NCBI RefSeq assembly: GCF_900101295.1
Contig: NZ_FOIL01000009.1
Span: 1-64,000, forward strand
Source of the DNA: [Clostridium] aminophilum
Lineage (GTDB): Bacteria; Bacillota; Clostridia; Lachnospirales; Lachnospiraceae
Direction: 5' to 3'
Length of the DNA: 64,000 nucleotides
Shown here: positions 1-10,675 of the stretch, piece by piece
Position numbering within the stretch: position 1 is the stretch's first letter
How the letters are laid out: every line of letters begins with the position of its first letter
Notes under the pieces: generated by a model
What the model was told of the DNA's origin: nothing
Seen by the model: the letters and a program-made list of their open reading frames with translations, nothing else
The model's database searches: none
Made by a program: the position numbers and the translations under genes

Positions 1-336
1 TGACTTCTCACGGCAAGCTTTACTCCGCGGCGGCGAATGTTGTATCGTCTTTGCCGCGTCCGTGAGATCTCCCCGGGTACCCACACGTTCTTTCACACTT
101 ATACCTGTCCCGTCTACTGTTGGCGTTCCGTGCAGTTTTTGGACTTTGGCTTGTTTGGCAGCCTCATCCACGCTTCACAGCCTGTTCGGGATTCCTGTTC
201 GTCAGGCCAGCGCTTTGCCTCGGGCTTCCTTCAGACCCACACCTCACGGTGGAGCCCTTGCCTCTGGCTGCATCCTTCCCACTGCCGGGCGGATCAGGGA
301 CTTTCACCCCTTAGAACGTGCGCCCGCCGGGCGCAC
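1..336 (-). mobile_element. Group IIC intron, 5' portion (ribozyme domains I-III and start of IV)
   Basis: Read on the minus strand, the sequence begins at 336 with GTGCGCCCGGC and carries in order the landmarks I recall from group IIC introns such as the Oceanobacillus one: AGGGGTGAAAGTCCC, TCTGAAGGAAGC, GGCAAAGCGC, CCTGACGAACA, TGGATGAGGCTGCC, CAAAGTCC and ACCCGGGGAGATCT (about 78-65). CTCACGG (7-13) can pair with CCGTGAG (60-66) as a basal domain IV stem, and the window ends at AGAAGTCA, where the intron-encoded reverse transcriptase usually begins. That protein, domains V/VI and the 3' end lie beyond the left edge. Insertion right behind an intrinsic terminator stem is the known target preference of class C introns. 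A CAAA stretch near 157-153 could act as EBS1 against the TTTG before the insertion point. No real protein gene is seen here. Confidence 0.88.
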
Positions 337-337
337 C

Positions 338-379
338 AAAAATCCCGCAGGTCCGCCTCTTGGCAGCCCCCGCGGGATT
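338..379 (-). terminator. Intrinsic terminator of the rpoBC operon
   Basis: On the minus strand AATCCCGC (379-372) pairs with GCGGGATT (348-341) around a 23-nt loop, followed by a T-tract (342-338), about 50 nt after the rpoC stop codon. The group IIC intron starts two bases beyond the T-tract. Confidence 0.85.
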
Positions 380-429
380 ATCTTTGCAACAGGAATGTGC
401 CCTCAAAAGGCTTTGTTCTGTCTGAAATA

Positions 430-3400
430 TCAGTCGTTCATGTGATCGTCTTCGTTCATAACGGTAACGGCTGCCTCGTCGATGACATCATTTTCCGCTG
501 TCTCGCCGTAATACTGACCCTGCGTCAGCTCGTCCGCCTCGTCCATGAGAAGAGATTCATCTGCTTCCGGTTTATCCGTGCTCAGGTGGATGGAGCGATA
601 ACGCTTCATACCGGTACCTGCCGGAATCAGCTTACCGATGATAACATTTTCCTTCAGTCCGACAAGGTTATCGGTCTTGCCGTAGATGGCAGCCTCGGTC
701 AGGATCTTTGTAGTCTCCTGGAAGGAAGCAGCGGACATGAAGGAGTCGGTTGCCAGAGATGCCTTGGTGATACCGAGGATAATCGGGGTACCTTCCATCG
801 GCTTCTTGCCCTCGGCAAGGAGTCTCTCGTTGGTCTCCTCGAAGTCCAGACGGTCCACATTCTGACCCGGAAGAATACCGGAATCACCGGCATCATCCAG
901 ATGGATCTTCTTCAGCATCTGATGAACGATCATCTCAATATGCTTATCGTTGATATCTACACCCTGAAGTCCGTAAACTCTCTGTACTTCCTGGATGAGG
1001 TAGTCCTGCGTCGCCTCAACGCCGGAGATTCTCAGAAGATCGTGCGGGTTGACGGAACCTTCGTTCAGCTTCGCGCCGTGCTCGATGGTCTGACCGTCCG
1101 CAACCAGAAGCTTGGATGTGTAGGACGGGATGTAAGTCTTGGACTCACCGGTTGCATTGTTGGAAACGATAACTTCACGCTTCTTCTTGGTCTCCTTGAT
1201 GGTAACCACACCGTCAATCTCGGAGAGGAGCGCAAGACCCTTCGGCTTACGTGACTCGAAAAGCTCCTCAACTCGCGGAAGACCCTGTGTGATATCGTTA
1301 CCTGCGACACCGCCGGCATGGAATGTTCTCATGGTCAGCTGTGTACCCGGTTCTCCGATGGACTGAGCAGCGATGATTCCGACTGCCTCGCCGACACGTA
1401 CCGGCTGTCCGGACGCCATGTTCGCACCGTAGCACTTTGCGCATACGCCGTGGTGGCTTCTGCAGGAGAGGACGGTACGGATCTTTACGGAATCCCTGCC
1501 GGTCTTCTTCAGAGCGGCCATTACCTTCTCGGTTCTTGCCGGAGTGATCATCTGGTTCTTGCCGACGATCAGCTGGTTGGTCTCCGGATCGTAGATATCC
1601 TCTGCACTGAAGCGGCCATTGATTCTCTTATCCAGAGACTCGATTACCGCATCGCCGTCGTGATATGCCTTGACTTCCATGTACGGAATCTTGCCGGTTC
1701 CCGCACAGCAGTCATCCTCACGAACGATAAGATCCTGAGTTACATCAACCATTCGTCTGGTCAGGTAACCGGAGTCTGCGGTACGGAGCGCAGTATCGGA
1801 AAGTCCCTTGCGGGCACCGTGCGCGGAAATGAAGTACTCCAGTACGTCCAGACCCTCACGGAAGTTGGACTTGATCGGAAGTTCGATGGTGTGTCCGGTC
1901 GTATCCGCCATCAGACCTCGCATTCCGGCAAGCTGCTTGATCTGCTTATCGGAACCACGGGCTCCGGAGTGAGCCATCATCTTAATGTTGTTGTACGGGT
2001 CCATGCCGTCCAGAAGAACCTTGGTCAGGTGCTTATCGGCTTCTTCCCATACTTTGACTACGTCTTTGTAACGCTCTTCCTCGGTAGAAAGACCCTGACG
2101 GTGCAGTTTTGCAATCTCGTCAACCTTGGCCTGAGCCTCGGCAAGAATGTCTTTCTTCTCGCTCGGAGCGGAAATATCTGCTACGGAAATGGTCATCGCC
2201 GCTCTTGTGGAGATGTGATAACCCATTGCCTTGATGTCATCCAGTGTGATCGCGGTCTGAATCGCGCCGTGCACGTTGATGACACGCTGAAGGATATCCT
2301 TCAGTTCACCCTTTCTGACAAGAGTGTCGACTTCCAGCTTGAGCTCATTGCCCGGGATGGTTCTGTCGACAAAGCCAAGATCCTGCGGGATGATCTCGTT
2401 GAAACGGAAACGTCCTACGGTGGACTCCACCATGCCGCTGACAGTTCTGCCGTCCGGCATGGTCTTGGTCATTCTGACCTTGACTCTGGTCTGGTAGGTT
2501 ACCAGGCCGTTCTCATATGCAAGAAGAGCCTCGTTGACGCTCTTGAAGCACATACCTTCGCCCTTGGATCCCGGTCTCTCCTGTGTCAGATAGTAGATAC
2601 CGAGTACCATATCCTGAGACGGAACCGCTACCGGGCCGCCGTCCGACGGCTTCAGAAGGTTGTTCGGGGACAGAAGCATGAAACGGCACTCTGCCTGCGC
2701 CTCTACGGTCAGCGGCAGATGCACAGCCATCTGGTCTCCGTCGAAGTCCGCGTTGAACGCGGTACAAGCCAGCGGATGAAGACGGATCGCATGTCCCTCT
2801 ACCAGAATCGGCTCAAATGCCTGAATTCCGAGACGGTGCAGTGTAGGAGCACGGTTCAGCATAACCGGATGATCCTTGATTACATCTTCCAGTACATCCC
2901 AGACTTCCGGATCGTACTTCTCGACCATCTTCTTCGCATTCTTGATATTGTTTGCAGTACCGTTCTGAACAAGTTCTTTCATAACGAACGGCTTGAAGAG
3001 CTCTACCGCCATCTCCTTCGGGAGACCGCACTGATAGATCTTCATCTCCGGTCCTACGACGATAACGGAACGGCCGGAATAGTCAACTCGCTTACCGAGA
3101 AGGTTCTGACGGAAACGTCCCTGCTTACCTTTCAGCATGTCGGAAAGGGACTTCAGCGCACGGTTGCCCGGTCCTGTTACCGGTCTGCCGCGTCTGCCGT
3201 TATCGATCAGGGCATCGACTGCCTCCTGAAGCATACGCTTCTCGTTGCGGACGATGATGTCCGGAGCGCCGAGCTCGATCAGTCTTGCGAGACGGTTGTT
3301 TCGGTTGATGATTCTTCTGTACAGATCGTTCAGATCGGAAGTAGCGAAACGTCCGCCGTCCAGCTGTACCATCGGACGGATCTCCGGCGGAATAACCGGA

Positions 3401-4113
3401 ACAACGGTGAGGATCATCCACTCCGGACGGTTGCCGGAGATGCGGAATGCCTCAACTACTTCGAGCTGTTTGATGATTCTTGCGCGTTTCTGGCCTGTTG
3501 CTGTCTCCAGCTCAGCCTTCAGTTCTACAGAATCCTTCTCAAGGTCGATCTCTTTGAGAAGCTTGTAGATTGCCTCGGCACCCATCTGCGCGTCGAACGC
3601 ATCCGCGCCCCAGGTTTCTACCGCTTCACGGTACTCAGCCTCGGAAAGAATATCCTTCTTGTTGAGGCTTGTGTTTCCGGCATCGAGAACGATGTAGGAT
3701 GCGAAGTAGAGAACTCTCTCGAGCAGTCTCGGGGACAGTCCGAGGATCAGTCCCATACGGCTCGGGATTCCCTTGAAGTACCAGATATGGGATACCGGAG
3801 CAGCGAGGGTGATGTGACCCATACGCTCTCTGCGGACGCTGGACTTGGTTACCTCAACGCCGCAACGGTCGCAGACGACGCCCTTATATCTGATCTTCTT
3901 ATATTTACCGCAGTGGCACTCCCAGTCCTTGGTCGGGCCAAAGATCTTCTCACAGAACAGACCGTCTTTTTCCGGTTTTAAAGTTCTGTAGTTGATGGTC
4001 TCCGGCTTGGTGACCTCTCCGTGGGACCACTCAAGGATCCTCTCCGGAGAAGCCAGATTGATCTGCATGGACTCAAAGGTCACTGGCTTGAATGTTGTCT
4101 TTGTCTCTGGCAT
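430..4113 (-). CDS. rpoC: DNA-directed RNA polymerase subunit beta'
   Basis: This is the 1227-residue beta' subunit, which carries the catalytic magnesium site of RNA polymerase. The N-terminal zinc ribbon is intact (C66, C68, C81, C84 in CHCG...CDRCG). The catalytic motif [12 protein letters not shown] lies near residue 455, and the second zinc site [11 protein letters not shown] near residue 880. The length is normal for Clostridia. The start at 4113 follows a GGAAGGGAG ribosome binding site and lies 18 nt after the rpoB stop, so the two genes are cotranscribed. The C-terminus ends in an acidic tail (MNEDDHMND). In most Firmicutes rpsL, rpsG and fusA come next; here a terminator and a group II intron follow. 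Identity is certain. Confidence 0.99.
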   Translation of the reverse strand: MPETKTTFKPVTFESMQINLASPERILEWSHGEVTKPETINYRTLKPEKDGLFCEKIFGPTKDWECHCGKYKKIRYKGVVCDRCGVEVTKSSVRRERMGHITLAAPVSHIWYFKGIPSRMGLILGLSPRLLERVLYFASYIVLDAGNTSLNKKDILSEAEYREAVETWGADAFDAQMGAEAIYKLLKEIDLEKDSVELKAELETATGQKRARIIKQLEVVEAFRISGNRPEWMILTVVPVIPPEIRPMVQLDGGRFATSDLNDLYRRIINRNNRLARLIELGAPDIIVRNEKRMLQEAVDALIDNGRRGRPVTGPGNRALKSLSDMLKGKQGRFRQNLLGKRVDYSGRSVIVVGPEMKIYQCGLPKEMAVELFKPFVMKELVQNGTANNIKNAKKMVEKYDPEVWDVLEDVIKDHPVMLNRAPTLHRLGIQAFEPILVEGHAIRLHPLACTAFNADFDGDQMAVHLPLTVEAQAECRFMLLSPNNLLKPSDGGPVAVPSQDMVLGIYYLTQERPGSKGEGMCFKSVNEALLAYENGLVTYQTRVKVRMTKTMPDGRTVSGMVESTVGRFRFNEIIPQDLGFVDRTIPGNELKLEVDTLVRKGELKDILQRVINVHGAIQTAITLDDIKAMGYHISTRAAMTISVADISAPSEKKDILAEAQAKVDEIAKLHRQGLSTEEERYKDVVKVWEEADKHLTKVLLDGMDPYNNIKMMAHSGARGSDKQIKQLAGMRGLMADTTGHTIELPIKSNFREGLDVLEYFISAHGARKGLSDTALRTADSGYLTRRMVDVTQDLIVREDDCCAGTGKIPYMEVKAYHDGDAVIESLDKRINGRFSAEDIYDPETNQLIVGKNQMITPARTEKVMAALKKTGRDSVKIRTVLSCRSHHGVCAKCYGANMASGQPVRVGEAVGIIAAQSIGEPGTQLTMRTFHAGGVAGNDITQGLPRVEELFESRKPKGLALLSEIDGVVTIKETKKKREVIVSNNATGESKTYIPSYTSKLLVADGQTIEHGAKLNEGSVNPHDLLRISGVEATQDYLIQEVQRVYGLQGVDINDKHIEMIVHQMLKKIHLDDAGDSGILPGQNVDRLDFEETNERLLAEGKKPMEGTPIILGITKASLATDSFMSAASFQETTKILTEAAIYGKTDNLVGLKENVIIGKLIPAGTGMKRYRSIHLSTDKPEADESLLMDEADELTQGQYYGETAENDVIDEAAVTVMNEDDHMND

Positions 4114-4131
4114 GAACAGAACTCCCTTCCG

Positions 4132-7100
4132 TTATTCCTCGTCTGAACCTGAAAAATCGTCAGCTTCGCTGAAGTTTTCATCGCCGAAGTCGTCATCATT
4201 CGAGAATACTTCAGCGCCATCGCTCAGTGTCGGTGCGCCTTCTACACTCTTCAGTTCTCCGTCTCTGAATTCCTGCTCCTGGTAGCCGAGCTGTCCGAGG
4301 GCTTCATTTTCCCTCTGATAGCGTCTGCTGTCAGACTCAAGAACAGAGCGGAATGTCGGTTCCTGCTCGTCGATGTTCTCGGACAGGTCAACCTCCTGGC
4401 CATTCTCATCAAGAACCTTGACATCCAGTGCAAGTGCCTGAAGTTCCTTCAGCATTACCTTGAAGGACTCCGGAATACCCGGCTCCGGAATGTTCTCGCC
4501 CTTAATGATTGCCTCGTATGTCTTAACACGTCCGACTACGTCATCCGACTTCACGGTCAGAATCTCCTGAAGTGTATAGGATGCACCGTAAGCCTCGAGA
4601 GCCCAAACCTCCATCTCTCCGAAACGCTGGCCGCCGAACTGAGCTTTTCCGCCCAGAGGCTGCTGTGTAACGAGAGAGTAAGGACCGGTGGAACGTGCGT
4701 GGATCTTATCATCTACCAGATGGTGGAGTTTCAGGTAGTTCATGTGTCCGACGGTAGTCGGGTTATCGAAGAACTCACCGGAACGTCCGTCGCGGAGACG
4801 GATCTTACCATCACGGCTGATCGGAACGCCTCTCCAGAGTGCTCTGTGCGCGAGGTGCTCCTCGTCGCCGAGAACCGCCAGAAGTTCCGGATCACAGTTG
4901 TTTTCGTATTTTGCCTTGAAGTCTTCCCAGCTGGAGTTTACGTAGTCGTTTGCCAGCTCAAGAAGATCCTGAATCTCTGTCTCCGTTGCGCCGTCGAAGA
5001 TCGGGGATGCGATATCCACACCGAGAACCTTTGCTGCAAGGCTCAGGTGGATCTCAAGAACCTGTCCGATGTTCATTCGGGACGGAACGCCCAGCGGGTT
5101 CAGCACGATATCCAGCGGACGGCCGTTCGGCAGGAACGGCATATCCTCTACCGGAAGGATGCGGGATACGCAACCCTTGTTACCGTGACGTCCTGCCATC
5201 TTATCGCCGACAGAGATCTTTCTCTTCTGTGCAATGTAGATGCGAACGGACTCATTTACACCCGGCGGAAGCTCATCGCCGTTCTCTCTGGAGAAGATTC
5301 TCGCAGAAACGACGATACCGTATGCTCCGTGCGGAACTTTCAGGGATGTATCGCGGACTTCCTTTGCCTTCTCACCGAAGATGGCGCGAAGAAGTCTCTC
5401 TTCTGCGGTCAGCTCGGTCTCACCCTTCGGGGTAACCTTACCGACAAGGATGTCTCCGGTACGTACTTCTGCACCGATGCGGATGATTCCGCGCTCGTCA
5501 AGCTGCTTGAGAGCGGCATCGCCGACGCCCGGTACGTCTCTGGTAAACTCTTCCGGTCCAAGCTTGGTGTCGCGGCACTCAACGGAGTACTCCTCGATAT
5601 GAACGGAAGTATATACGTCTTCCTTGATCAGACGCTCACTGATCAGAACCGCGTCCTCGTAGTTGTAACCTTCCCAGGTCATGAATCCGATCAGCGGATT
5701 CTTGCCGAGGGAAATCTCGCCGTTGCAGGTGGACGGACCGTCTGCGATGACATCGCCGGCCTCTACGTGCTCGTCCTTGTTGACGATCGGCTTCTGGTTG
5801 TAGCAGTTGGACTGGTTGCTGCGCATGAACTTGGTCAGGTGATAGGTATCGATCACACCGTCGGAGTCTCTGCGAATGGTGATGCAGTTGGATGCAGCCA
5901 TCACAACCGTACCCGCATTCTTTGCGACAACGCAGACGCCGGAATCAACTGCGGCGATCGCGTCAATACCTGTGCTGACTGCACATCTCTCGGTTGTGAG
6001 CAGCGGAACGGCCTGACGCTGCATGTTGGATCCCATCAGCGCACGGTTCGCATCGTCGTTCTGAAGGAACGGAATCATGGATGTTGCCACGGAGAATACC
6101 ATCTTCGGGGATACGTCCATCAGATCCACGCTTCTCTTCGGGAAGGATGCGGTTGCCTCGCGGTAACGTCCGGAAACGTTCTTATTGATGAAATGGCCTT
6201 CCTCATCCAGCGGCTCGTTCGCCTGCGCTACGATGAAATCATCCTCTTCATCAGCCGTGAGGTAGCGAACCTCATCGGTTACACGCGGATTCTTCGGATC
6301 ACTCTTGTCCACAATGCGGTACGGAGCCTCAACGAATCCGTATTCATTGACTCTCGCATAGGTTGCGAGAGAGTTGATCAGACCGATGTTCGGACCCTCC
6401 GGGGTCTCGATCGGGCACATACGTCCGTAGTGGGTATAGTGTACGTCTCGAACCTCGAATCCCGCACGGTCTCTGGACAGACCGCCCGGACCAAGGGCAG
6501 AAAGACGTCTCTTATGTGTAAGCTCGGAAAGCGGGTTGTTCTGATCCATGAACTGGGACAGCTGGGAGCTTCCGAAGAACTCCTTCACCGCTGCAGTTAC
6601 CGGCTTGATGTTGATCAGGCCCTGGATCGAGATATCCTTTGCCTCCTGTGTGGTCATTCTCTCGCGAACGACTCTCTCCATACGGGAAAGACCGATTCTG
6701 TACTGGTTCTGAAGGAGTTCTCCTACGGAACGGATACGACGGTTGCCCAGATGGTCGATATCATCGTGCTGGCCGATGCCCTCTTCGAGGTGCATGCAGT
6801 AGTTGATGGACGCAATGATATCTTCTTTTGTGATGTGCTTCGGAACGAGCTCGTGAATATTCTCGCGGCACAGTTCTTTTACCGTATCCTGATCCAGTTC
6901 TTCCGCCTCGGCCTTGTCGAGGATTGCCTTCAGTGCCGGATAGTAAACCGCCTCTTCCACGCCGACCTCAGCCGGATCAAAGTCAACATAGTTCGCCATG
7001 TTGACGGACAGGTTGGAGATAACTTTGCTGTTCTTCTTCTCACCTGCAATGTATACAAACGGGATGCCTGCATCCTGAATCTTCTGTGCAGTCTCACGGT

Positions 7101-8058
7101 CAAGGGCGGTACCTGCCTCGGCGATGATCTCGCCGGTTGCCTTGTCAACCGCATCCTCTGCCAGGGTGTGTCCGTCAAGACGTGTGCGGAAGCTCAGCTT
7201 CTTATTGAACTTGTAGCGTCCAACCTTTGCGAGGTCATAGCGCTTCGGATCGAAGAACATGCCGTCAAACAGGCTGCGCGCGCTGTCCTCGGAAAGCGGC
7301 TCGCCCGGGCGAACCTTCTTGTAAAGTTCCAAAAGACCTTCCTTCACGTTGGTGGAAGTATCCTTTTCAAAGCTCTTCTCCAGCTTCAGCTCATCACCGA
7401 ACAGCTCGAGGATCTCCGCGTTGGTTCCGTATCCGAGTGCACGGATCAGAACGGTAACCGGAACCTTTCTGGTTCTGTCGACACGAACCCAGAATACATC
7501 GTTCGCATCGGTCTCATACTCCAGCCATGCACCTCTGTTCGGGATGACAGTGCAGGAGTAGAGGTCTTTATTCATCTTGTTATCAGCGGTAATGTCATAA
7601 TAGATGCCCGGAGAACGTACCAGCTGGCTGACGATAACACGCTCTGCTCCATTGATGACGAAGGAGCCGGTATCCGTCATGATCGGCAGGTCGCCCATGA
7701 AAACTTCCTGCTCTTTGAAGGTTCCGTCCGCCAGTAAAAGCCTAACTTTCGCCATAAGCGGAGCTGCGTATGTCGCGTCTCTTTCCTTGCATTCCTCGAT
7801 GGAATACTTTGTATCGTACTCGCCGCTGCTTTTCTTCTTGAGCGAGAAGCTGACAAATTCCAGACTCATGTTGCCGTTGAAATCTCTGATCGGAGAGATG
7901 TCATCAAAAGCCTCCCTGAGTCCCTGATCAAGGAACCACTGGTAGGAGTTCTTCTGGACATCGATAAGATTCGGGATATCAAGAACTTCCTTGTGTCTGG
8001 CAAATGTCATTCTTTGGCCCTTGCCGGATTTGACCGGATGCATTCTGCATTTTTCCAT
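4132..8058 (-). CDS. rpoB: DNA-directed RNA polymerase subunit beta
   Basis: This is the beta subunit of RNA polymerase (1308 residues from the chosen start). The rifampicin-binding cluster near residues 490-520 reads [20 protein letters not shown] and then LSALGPGGL, that is, with the susceptible-type residues. The [24 protein letters not shown] and C-terminal [20 protein letters not shown] motifs are present. An in-frame GTG at 8070 exists, but the ATG at 8058 is preferred because an AGGGGTG site sits upstream of it and the resulting MEKCRMHPV start resembles what I recall for Lachnospiraceae. The C-terminal tail is acidic and serine-rich. rplJ/rplL are not directly upstream; the gene has its own promoter about 165 bp before the start. 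Confidence 0.98.
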   Translation of the reverse strand: MEKCRMHPVKSGKGQRMTFARHKEVLDIPNLIDVQKNSYQWFLDQGLREAFDDISPIRDFNGNMSLEFVSFSLKKKSSGEYDTKYSIEECKERDATYAAPLMAKVRLLLADGTFKEQEVFMGDLPIMTDTGSFVINGAERVIVSQLVRSPGIYYDITADNKMNKDLYSCTVIPNRGAWLEYETDANDVFWVRVDRTRKVPVTVLIRALGYGTNAEILELFGDELKLEKSFEKDTSTNVKEGLLELYKKVRPGEPLSEDSARSLFDGMFFDPKRYDLAKVGRYKFNKKLSFRTRLDGHTLAEDAVDKATGEIIAEAGTALDRETAQKIQDAGIPFVYIAGEKKNSKVISNLSVNMANYVDFDPAEVGVEEAVYYPALKAILDKAEAEELDQDTVKELCRENIHELVPKHITKEDIIASINYCMHLEEGIGQHDDIDHLGNRRIRSVGELLQNQYRIGLSRMERVVRERMTTQEAKDISIQGLINIKPVTAAVKEFFGSSQLSQFMDQNNPLSELTHKRRLSALGPGGLSRDRAGFEVRDVHYTHYGRMCPIETPEGPNIGLINSLATYARVNEYGFVEAPYRIVDKSDPKNPRVTDEVRYLTADEEDDFIVAQANEPLDEEGHFINKNVSGRYREATASFPKRSVDLMDVSPKMVFSVATSMIPFLQNDDANRALMGSNMQRQAVPLLTTERCAVSTGIDAIAAVDSGVCVVAKNAGTVVMAASNCITIRRDSDGVIDTYHLTKFMRSNQSNCYNQKPIVNKDEHVEAGDVIADGPSTCNGEISLGKNPLIGFMTWEGYNYEDAVLISERLIKEDVYTSVHIEEYSVECRDTKLGPEEFTRDVPGVGDAALKQLDERGIIRIGAEVRTGDILVGKVTPKGETELTAEERLLRAIFGEKAKEVRDTSLKVPHGAYGIVVSARIFSRENGDELPPGVNESVRIYIAQKRKISVGDKMAGRHGNKGCVSRILPVEDMPFLPNGRPLDIVLNPLGVPSRMNIGQVLEIHLSLAAKVLGVDIASPIFDGATETEIQDLLELANDYVNSSWEDFKAKYENNCDPELLAVLGDEEHLAHRALWRGVPISRDGKIRLRDGRSGEFFDNPTTVGHMNYLKLHHLVDDKIHARSTGPYSLVTQQPLGGKAQFGGQRFGEMEVWALEAYGASYTLQEILTVKSDDVVGRVKTYEAIIKGENIPEPGIPESFKVMLKELQALALDVKVLDENGQEVDLSENIDEQEPTFRSVLESDSRRYQRENEALGQLGYQEQEFRDGELKSVEGAPTLSDGAEVFSNDDDFGDENFSEADDFSGSDEE

Positions 8059-8104
8059 TCGACGTTTCACCCCTGTATTCTTTCTTATGCATGTACGCTT
8101 CGCG

Positions 8105-8139
8105 CCTCACAGCACGAAGAGCCTTTCGGCTTTGTGAGG
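8105..8139 (-). promoter_or_regulatory. Stem-loop in the rpoB 5' leader
   Basis: CCTCACA pairs with TGTGAGG (8105-8111 with 8133-8139), and an inner AGCC/GGCT hairpin (8120-8123 with 8128-8131) sits inside it. It lies in the roughly 150-nt untranslated leader between the rpoB promoter and start codon. It may be an attenuator or a regulatory RNA element; no run of T follows it, so it is not an obvious terminator. Confidence 0.45.
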
Positions 8140-8222
8140 TACCGAATCCCTTTTAAAAGCGGACTCTTCTGTTGTTTCTTCCCGGGCTGTTAGGCCCACG
8201 AATCCACAATAGTGCACATTCC

Positions 8223-8251
8223 ATAATATCATCTGAATGTCAATACGTCAA
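8223..8251 (-). promoter_or_regulatory. Promoter of rpoBC
   Basis: On the minus strand TTGACG (8251-8246), a 17-bp spacer and TATTAT (8228-8223) form a good sigma-A promoter facing rpoB. Transcription would start near 8216, giving a leader of about 155 nt. Confidence 0.7.
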
Positions 8252-8303
8252 CGTATAATAAGGAAAAAAATGCCGAAAATGCTGACGATTCCGCCGTTAT
8301 ATC

Positions 8304-8332
8304 TTGCTAATTTGCCCTTCAAATGCTATAAT
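8304..8332 (+). promoter_or_regulatory. Promoter of the 8425 gene
   Basis: TTGCTA (8304-8309), a 17-bp spacer and TATAAT (8327-8332) preceded by TGC (extended -10) face the plus-strand gene. It is divergent from the rpoB promoter about 50 bp away. Confidence 0.72.
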
Positions 8333-8424
8333 ACCTTTCTGTATGAGCATCTGCGGAAGCTGAAGCGGGTCGTATGTGGGATTCCTTAGGCCGCGGAGCA
8401 TTTCAACCGGAGGTATAAGATAAT

Positions 8425-8913
8425 ATGAGCACATTGACCATCGTTCTGCTGGTCATCCTCATCATCCTGATCGTCGGTCTTGTGGTTCTGTACTTTATGG
8501 GTAATAAGGCACAGAAGAATCAGGCGCAGTCGCAGGAGATGCTGGAGGCAGCGAAGCAGCCCGCAACTATTCTGGTAATTGACAAAAAGAGACTGAAGAT
8601 CACAGAATCCGGACTTCCGAAGCAGGTGATCGATCAGGTTCCGTGGTACTCCAAGCGCATGAAGCTCCCGATCGTCAAGGCAAAGATCGGACCGAGAGTC
8701 ATGACGATGATCGCGGACGGCAATGTCTTCGAACAGCTTCCGCTGAAGAAGGAATGCAATGTCATCATCAGCGGCCTTTACATCACGGATGTAAAGAGTG
8801 TTCGCGGTGGAAGCCTCCTTCCGGTCAAGAAAGCAACCGGTTGGCGCGCATGGCTTGCAGAGAAAGCAGCAGGCGCTGCAAACAGAGCTCAGGCCAACAA
8901 CAAGAAAAAATAA
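8425..8913 (+). CDS. Membrane-anchored protein of unknown function, 162 residues
   Basis: I do not recognise a family. Residues 4-25 form one strong transmembrane helix (LTIVLLVILIILIVGLVVLY), followed by a polar linker and a compact domain (about 45-130) with alternating beta-like hydrophobic patterns and no visible catalytic motif. The C-terminus is Ala/Lys/Asn-rich and ends NNKKK. The start follows a GGAGGTATAAGATAAT ribosome binding site. It has its own extended -10 promoter and a terminator, so it is a single-gene unit divergent from rpoB and convergent with the DUF1934 gene. The topology suggests a domain displayed on one face of the membrane; nothing indicates the substrate. Confidence 0.85.
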   Translation: MSTLTIVLLVILIILIVGLVVLYFMGNKAQKNQAQSQEMLEAAKQPATILVIDKKRLKITESGLPKQVIDQVPWYSKRMKLPIVKAKIGPRVMTMIADGNVFEQLPLKKECNVIISGLYITDVKSVRGGSLLPVKKATGWRAWLAEKAAGAANRAQANNKKK

Positions 8914-8948
8914 TCGCGGTCCGGTTTTCACCGGCCGCGCATAAGAAC

Positions 8949-8988
8949 AAAAAAACACCCGGCGGATTTTTTCGCCGGGTGTTTTTTT
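8949..8988. terminator. Bidirectional terminator
   Basis: CACCCGGCG (8956-8964) pairs with CGCCGGGTG (8973-8981), flanked by an A-run (8949-8955) and a T-run (8982-8988). It serves both the plus-strand gene ending at 8913 and the minus-strand gene ending at 9035. Confidence 0.92.
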
Positions 8989-9034
8989 GCGCGGCCGGCA
9001 AATCAGCGCATGTCTCGCCTTTTTGCTCGTCGTC

Positions 9035-9454
9035 TCAGTCCCTCGGAACCGCTGTGATCCGGATCTCGGCGCTGCTTCCCGTGCCGCCGTCGATCTCCAG
9101 ACGGTAACGGATCCGAACTTCGATCCGGTCCTCCCGGATATCCGTCGCCAGTTCATCCGTCGTCACGGTGAGCAGCATTTCGCCGTACGGCGTGTAATAA
9201 CAGTTCGTCGTGGTACGGCCCGGAAGAAACTCCATGTGCGTCTTCACCACGCCGGACCGCATCATGTCGACGCGTTCCGCTCCGATCTTCAGGACTACAT
9301 GGACCTTTTCCCCGCCTTCCTGCACTTCGTCGTACGCAAGAAAATGTCCGCTGCTCTTTTCGTAATACGATCCCTCCGCGGCCACTTCGATCTCACCGCT
9401 GTCCTGTTCCATAAGGTGTCTGCCGGTTACACGGACAAGCACGTCTTTCGTCAT
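9035..9454 (-). CDS. DUF1934 family beta-barrel protein (YwiB-like)
   Basis: This 139-residue protein is rich in alternating beta strands. Motifs such as VRVTGRH near the N-terminus, VDMMRSGVVKTHMEF and TPYGEMLL match what I recall of the DUF1934/YwiB family, small calycin-like barrels of unknown biochemical role common in Firmicutes. No signal peptide or membrane segment is seen, so it is probably cytosolic. The start overlaps the ddl stop by one base (TAATG), indicating translational coupling to D-Ala-D-Ala ligase. A link to cell-wall metabolism is possible but is only inferred from position. Confidence 0.78.
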   Translation of the reverse strand: MTKDVLVRVTGRHLMEQDSGEIEVAAEGSYYEKSSGHFLAYDEVQEGGEKVHVVLKIGAERVDMMRSGVVKTHMEFLPGRTTTNCYYTPYGEMLLTVTTDELATDIREDRIEVRIRYRLEIDGGTGSSAEIRITAVPRD

Positions 9455-10515
9455 TATCGTTCGTACCTCTTCATGGCGCTGTCAATGAGTTTCGAGATCA
9501 GAGCTTTCTTATCGTATCCTGCCGCTTCCGCGATCATCGGGTACATACTGATGGCGGTAAAGCCCGGCAGTGTGTTCAGCTCGTTGAAAACCACGGTTCC
9601 GTCCTCACATACAAAGAAGTCCACCCGGGCAAGACCGTAGCCGTCCACGGCACGGAAGATCTTTACCGCCGATTCCATGACTTCCTCTGCGGCATTGCCC
9701 GGAAGGGTCGGACCGACCACCGTCTTGGAATCCGGATTGTTGTATTTTGCATCGTAATCATAATAATCCGCCGCAGCCTGCACCTCGCCGACACCGAAGG
9801 CAACCACCGGATCTTTTCCGCCGCCGAACACCGCACACTCGATTTCGCGGCCGACAATGGTCTCCTCCACCAGAATCTTGCGGTCATGCTCTGCCGCAAC
9901 ACGAAGACCGGAAACCAGCATTTCCCGGTTTTCCGCCTTGGTAATGCCGCAGGAGGAACCCTCGTTGGCCGGTTTGATGAAGACCGGATAGCTGAAACGT
10001 CCCTCAATTCTTGCCGTGACAGCATCCATATCACTCAGTTCATCCTTAAAGACCGGCTCATATGCCGCCTGGCGGATCCCTGCGCGGTCAACGACAACCT
10101 TGGTATAGAATTTGTCCATGGATGCGGAGGACGCGAACACGCCGCAGCCGACATACGGAAGCTTCGCGAGTTCGAAGATACCCTGAACCGTTCCGTCCTC
10201 ACCATAGAGGCCGTGCAGAACCGGAATGGCAACATCCACTTTCACTTTGGAGCAGTGTTCTCCGTCCAGGATCACGACAGACTTTTCCACTGCATCCGGT
10301 GCCATAAACGCCTTCTTTGAGGAATTTCTCCAGGTGTCCTTCTCAATCTCCTCCACCGAATCCACATAGAGCCACTCCCCTGCCTTGGTGATTCCGATCA
10401 GAACCGTCTCAAAAAGCGCCGGATCCACATTCCGGATCACGTTGATTGCCGATTTGCAGGAAACCTCATGCTCGGACGACTGTCCGCCGAACAGAACCAG
10501 TACTGTCTTTTTCAT
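9454..10515 (-). CDS. ddl: D-alanine--D-alanine ligase
   Basis: This cytosolic ATP-grasp enzyme (353 residues) makes the D-Ala-D-Ala dipeptide for peptidoglycan. It opens with KKTVLVLFGGQSSEHEVSC (glycine-rich loop) and has PVLHGLYGEDG, PVFIKPANEGSSCGI, VEETIVGREIECAVFG, ARVDFFV and the magnesium site FNELNTLPGFT. DYYDYDAKY precedes the omega loop; the second D-Ala subsite has the tyrosine type typical of D-Ala ligases rather than D-Ala-D-Lac ligases (inference). The ATG at 10515 is chosen because homologues start MKK..FGG; the open frame extends 33 codons further upstream across a hairpin without a better site. The downstream DUF1934 gene is coupled. Confidence 0.96.
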   Translation of the reverse strand: MKKTVLVLFGGQSSEHEVSCKSAINVIRNVDPALFETVLIGITKAGEWLYVDSVEEIEKDTWRNSSKKAFMAPDAVEKSVVILDGEHCSKVKVDVAIPVLHGLYGEDGTVQGIFELAKLPYVGCGVFASSASMDKFYTKVVVDRAGIRQAAYEPVFKDELSDMDAVTARIEGRFSYPVFIKPANEGSSCGITKAENREMLVSGLRVAAEHDRKILVEETIVGREIECAVFGGGKDPVVAFGVGEVQAAADYYDYDAKYNNPDSKTVVGPTLPGNAAEEVMESAVKIFRAVDGYGLARVDFFVCEDGTVVFNELNTLPGFTAISMYPMIAEAAGYDKKALISKLIDSAMKRYER

Positions 10516-10583
10516 AACTTCTTTATATCCTTTCCGCGCAGAAAGCGCGATTTCCATTGCCAATACCGCACTAATATAGCACA

Positions 10584-10626
10584 AAACTTCCGCATATGCA
10601 CCATTTCCGTGCATATGCGGAAGTTT
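10584..10626 (-). terminator. Perfect 18-bp inverted repeat, terminator of the efflux operon
   Basis: AAACTTCCGCATATGCAC (10584-10601) and its exact complement (10609-10626) enclose a 7-nt loop. On the minus strand it follows the last TolC-like gene and ends in GTTTTG, so it probably terminates the efflux operon. A TGCTATATT extended -10 for ddl lies just beyond it. Confidence 0.7.
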
Positions 10627-10675
10627 CCCGATCGGATTATTCTTTTCCTTTTTTCTGCCTCACCGACCCATTGGA

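Noticed and set aside
37-1254. Plus-strand open frame of 405 codons across the intron and the end of rpoC
   Set aside because: It crosses a ribozyme region and the antisense of rpoC; its product has no family features.
1318-3981. Long open frame on the plus strand opposite rpoC (887 codons)
   Set aside because: Same reason: antisense shadow of rpoC.
6490-6600. Possible rifampicin-resistance changes in RpoB
   Set aside because: The cluster reads as the susceptible type (DQNN, THKRR, SALG), so nothing suggests resistance.
4699-7737. Very long open frame on the plus strand opposite rpoB (1012 codons)
   Set aside because: It is the antisense of a certain gene, kept open by codon bias; no ribosome binding site and no recognisable domain.
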